Source: Thermoplasmata archaeon
Lineage (GTDB): Archaea; Thermoplasmatota; Thermoplasmata; Thermoplasmatales; Thermoplasmataceae
Assembly: GCA_021847855.1 (NCBI GenBank)
Contig: JAJZOT010000091.1
Span: 1-6,694 of the forward strand
DNA length: 6,694 bases
Direction of reading: 5' to 3'
The position numbers and the translations under genes were made by a program. The notes beneath the pieces are model-generated. The model ran no database searches and was not told the origin of the DNA. It saw nothing but the letters and a program-made list of their open reading frames with translations. Of the stretch, positions 5,202 through 6,694 are shown piece after piece. Numbering within the stretch: the first letter of the stretch is position 1; each line of letters opens with the position of its first letter.

Positions 5202-6530
5202 ATGAACGATTCTGAACAACATATTTTAGAGGTTTTGAACATAGATTCTGCTGAAAAACTATTTTCGGACATACCCAGTGATTTGAAGGTTAGGTTGACC
5301 AACATTGCAAATGGGATAAGTGAAATGGAGCTGCTGTCGGAAGCTTCAAAAATAGCAAAGAAAAATTATACCGGGAATATAAATTTCCTTGGTAATGGTA
5401 TATATGACCGATTTATACCATCATCTGTTGACTCTATATTGAGTAGAAGCGAATTTCTGACAGCATATACCCCATATCAGGCTGAGATGTCCCAGGGTAT
5501 GCTTCAGGCACTGTTCGAATATCAGAGTCTCATAAGTGATTTAACTGAAATGGATTATACGAATTCTTCAATGTATGATGGTTCAACTGCTTTAGGGGAA
5601 GCAATGAGGATGGCATACAGGGTAAATGGTAACAAAAAAGTCCTGCTTCCAGAGAATATCTTAAAGAGCCATCTAAGCGTTCTTCGAAATTACGGATCAG
5701 GCATAGACCCTACTTTTGAATTTTATAAATTAGATCCAGATTCAGGAGAAATCGATATTCATGACTTAAGATCTAAAACAACAGAGGATAGCTGCTGTAT
5801 TATCGTCTATAACCCCAACTGCTATGGCATAGTTGAAAGTAAGATAAATGAAATAAATACCTTCAAAGGAAATTCTCTGTTAATTTATTATTATGACCCG
5901 GTATCACTTGGAGTTATTAAGTCACCTGGGGAATTGGGGGCAGATATTGCAGTATCAGACGGTCAGGGTTTAGGAATATCTCAAAATTTTGGCGGACCAA
6001 CATTAGGGCTTTTCTCTTTTAGGAAAGAATATGTGAGGAAATCCCCTGGAAGAATCATTGGTAAAACAATAGACAAGGATGGAAAAGATGCTTTCGTAAT
6101 GACCCTACAAACAAGAGAACAGCACATTCGAAGAGATAAGGCCACCAGTAATATATGCACTAATCAAGCATTGCTTTCAATAGCGTCTTCAATTTACCTT
6201 GCAATAGTAGGTTCATCAGGGCTTAAAAATATTGCGCTGACTAATTTTTCAAGAGCAAAACTACTTCAGAAAAAGTTAGAGAAAATTTCTGGTGTTGATC
6301 CCTATGTATTCAAAGGCGTATTCTTCTCTGACGTAGTAGTTGGGGTAGATACAAATAACAATCTGGAAGAGAAACTTCTTGAACATGGCATAATGGGAGG
6401 AATAACAACAGAAAGTCTTTTGAATATTCCACCAGTTAAAAATTCTAAAACATACTTTTTCTCTGTTACTGAGAAAAGAAGTGAGGATGAGATAGACTTA
6501 CTCGCAAAAACTTTGGAGGTTGTTAAATGA
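5202..6530 (+). CDS. gcvPA: Glycine dehydrogenase (decarboxylating) subunit 1, P-protein alpha
   Basis: N-terminal-half subunit of the two-chain P-protein of the glycine cleavage system. With GcvPB it decarboxylates glycine and passes the aminomethyl group to the lipoyl H-protein in the cytoplasm. At 442 residues it has the normal length for this subunit. Family blocks appear in order: FLGNGIYDRFIPSSV (63-77), SRSEFLTAYTPYQAEMSQG (81-99), FEYQS (105-109), MYDGSTALGEAM (124-135), SDGQGLG (252-258), FGGPTLGLF (263-271), SPGRIIGKT (281-289), and AFVMTLQTREQHIRRDKATS (297-316) followed by NICTNQ. The PLP-binding lysine belongs to the partner subunit. The stop overlaps the gcvPB start (ATGA), so the two are translated from one mRNA in matched amounts. 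The other gcv genes (T, H, L) are not in the window. Confidence 0.96.
   Translation: MNDSEQHILEVLNIDSAEKLFSDIPSDLKVRLTNIANGISEMELLSEASKIAKKNYTGNINFLGNGIYDRFIPSSVDSILSRSEFLTAYTPYQAEMSQGMLQALFEYQSLISDLTEMDYTNSSMYDGSTALGEAMRMAYRVNGNKKVLLPENILKSHLSVLRNYGSGIDPTFEFYKLDPDSGEIDIHDLRSKTTEDSCCIIVYNPNCYGIVESKINEINTFKGNSLLIYYYDPVSLGVIKSPGELGADIAVSDGQGLGISQNFGGPTLGLFSFRKEYVRKSPGRIIGKTIDKDGKDAFVMTLQTREQHIRRDKATSNICTNQALLSIASSIYLAIVGSSGLKNIALTNFSRAKLLQKKLEKISGVDPYVFKGVFFSDVVVGVDTNNNLEEKLLEHGIMGGITTESLLNIPPVKNSKTYFFSVTEKRSEDEIDLLAKTLEVVK
6515..6520 (+). promoter_or_regulatory. Strong Shine-Dalgarno site of gcvPB
   Basis: GGAGGT ends six bases before the ATG at 6527, inside the last codons of gcvPA. It is the best ribosome-binding site in the window and fixes the gcvPB start. 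The contrast with promoter-proximal genes that lack one fits the archaeal habit of using Shine-Dalgarno sites mainly for internal operon genes. Confidence 0.75.
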
Positions 6531-6694
6531 CATATCATCAGGCAAACTACGATGAAAAACTTCTGAATAAGTATAGATCAGGGAATGATTTCAAATTCCA
6601 GCATGTGGATGAAACCATTTTACCGAATAACCTTTTAAGGAAGGAATTGAAGTTACCAGACGTTGCTGAATATGATGTTATTAGACACTACACT
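6527..6694 (+). CDS. gcvPB: Glycine dehydrogenase subunit 2, P-protein beta, 5' part only
   Basis: The first 56 codons are visible and the right edge cuts the rest. The product starts MTYHQANYDEKLL. The block LPNNLLRKELKLPDVAEYDV, followed directly by IRHYT, matches the conserved N-terminus of GcvPB proteins (LP...LR..L.LPE..E..VVRHYT). The PLP-binding lysine, expected much further on, is outside the window. It overlaps gcvPA by 4 bp and has its own strong Shine-Dalgarno site, so translational coupling is very likely. Confidence 0.93.
   Translation, partial: MTYHQANYDEKLLNKYRSGNDFKFQHVDETILPNNLLRKELKLPDVAEYDVIRHYT

Noticed and set aside
6302..6538. 78-codon minus-strand frame at the end of gcvPA
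   Set aside because: Antisense to conserved gcvPA sequence, with no family match.

Overview
The window looks like chromosomal DNA of a thermoacidophilic archaeon of the order Thermoplasmatales (Ferroplasma, Cuniculiplasma, Picrophilus, Thermoplasma or a relative). The strongest evidence is a gene that closely resembles, from memory, mevalonate 3-kinase of Thermoplasma acidophilum (Ta1305), an enzyme of the isoprenoid route particular to this order. Supporting evidence is a Sec61-beta protein, a Sec11-type signal peptidase with a Ser-His-Asp active site, TATA-like boxes about 20-30 bp before several starts with no Shine-Dalgarno site (leaderless style), and AT-rich DNA. The genus cannot be fixed from this window.

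Layout. Bases 1-1480 (minus) hold the N-terminal 493 residues of a secreted S53 (sedolisin/kumamolisin) peptidase, cut by the left edge before its catalytic serine. A 498-bp intergenic stretch holds its promoter, a 16-bp-period repeat and an inverted repeat, and leads to a divergent 79-aa winged-helix regulator (1979-2218, plus). That gene overlaps by 4 bp, tail to tail, with Sec61-beta (2215-2376, minus). The interval 2377-2824 has no clear gene, only a possible broken reading frame. Signal peptidase I follows (2825-3643, plus) and overlaps by 20 bp, tail to tail, with mevalonate 3-kinase (3624-4592, minus). The interval 4593-5201 is about 600 bp without a convincing gene but shows hints of a decayed minus-strand frame. 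At the right end gcvPA (5202-6530) overlaps gcvPB (6527 to the edge) by ATGA, together encoding the two-subunit P-protein of the glycine cleavage system.

How the genes work together. Three genes concern protein export: a secreted acid protease, a translocon subunit and the signal peptidase. They are not one operon, so this is a neighbourhood and not proof of co-regulation. The other two loci are core metabolism: membrane-lipid isoprenoid synthesis and glycine cleavage. I see no IS element with recognisable ends, CRISPR array, tRNA or rRNA. I found no convincing previously undescribed system. The points most worth a second look are the repeat array before the protease, the regulator facing it, the two gene-poor intervals with possible decayed frames, and family-specific substitutions in the kinase and signal peptidase.
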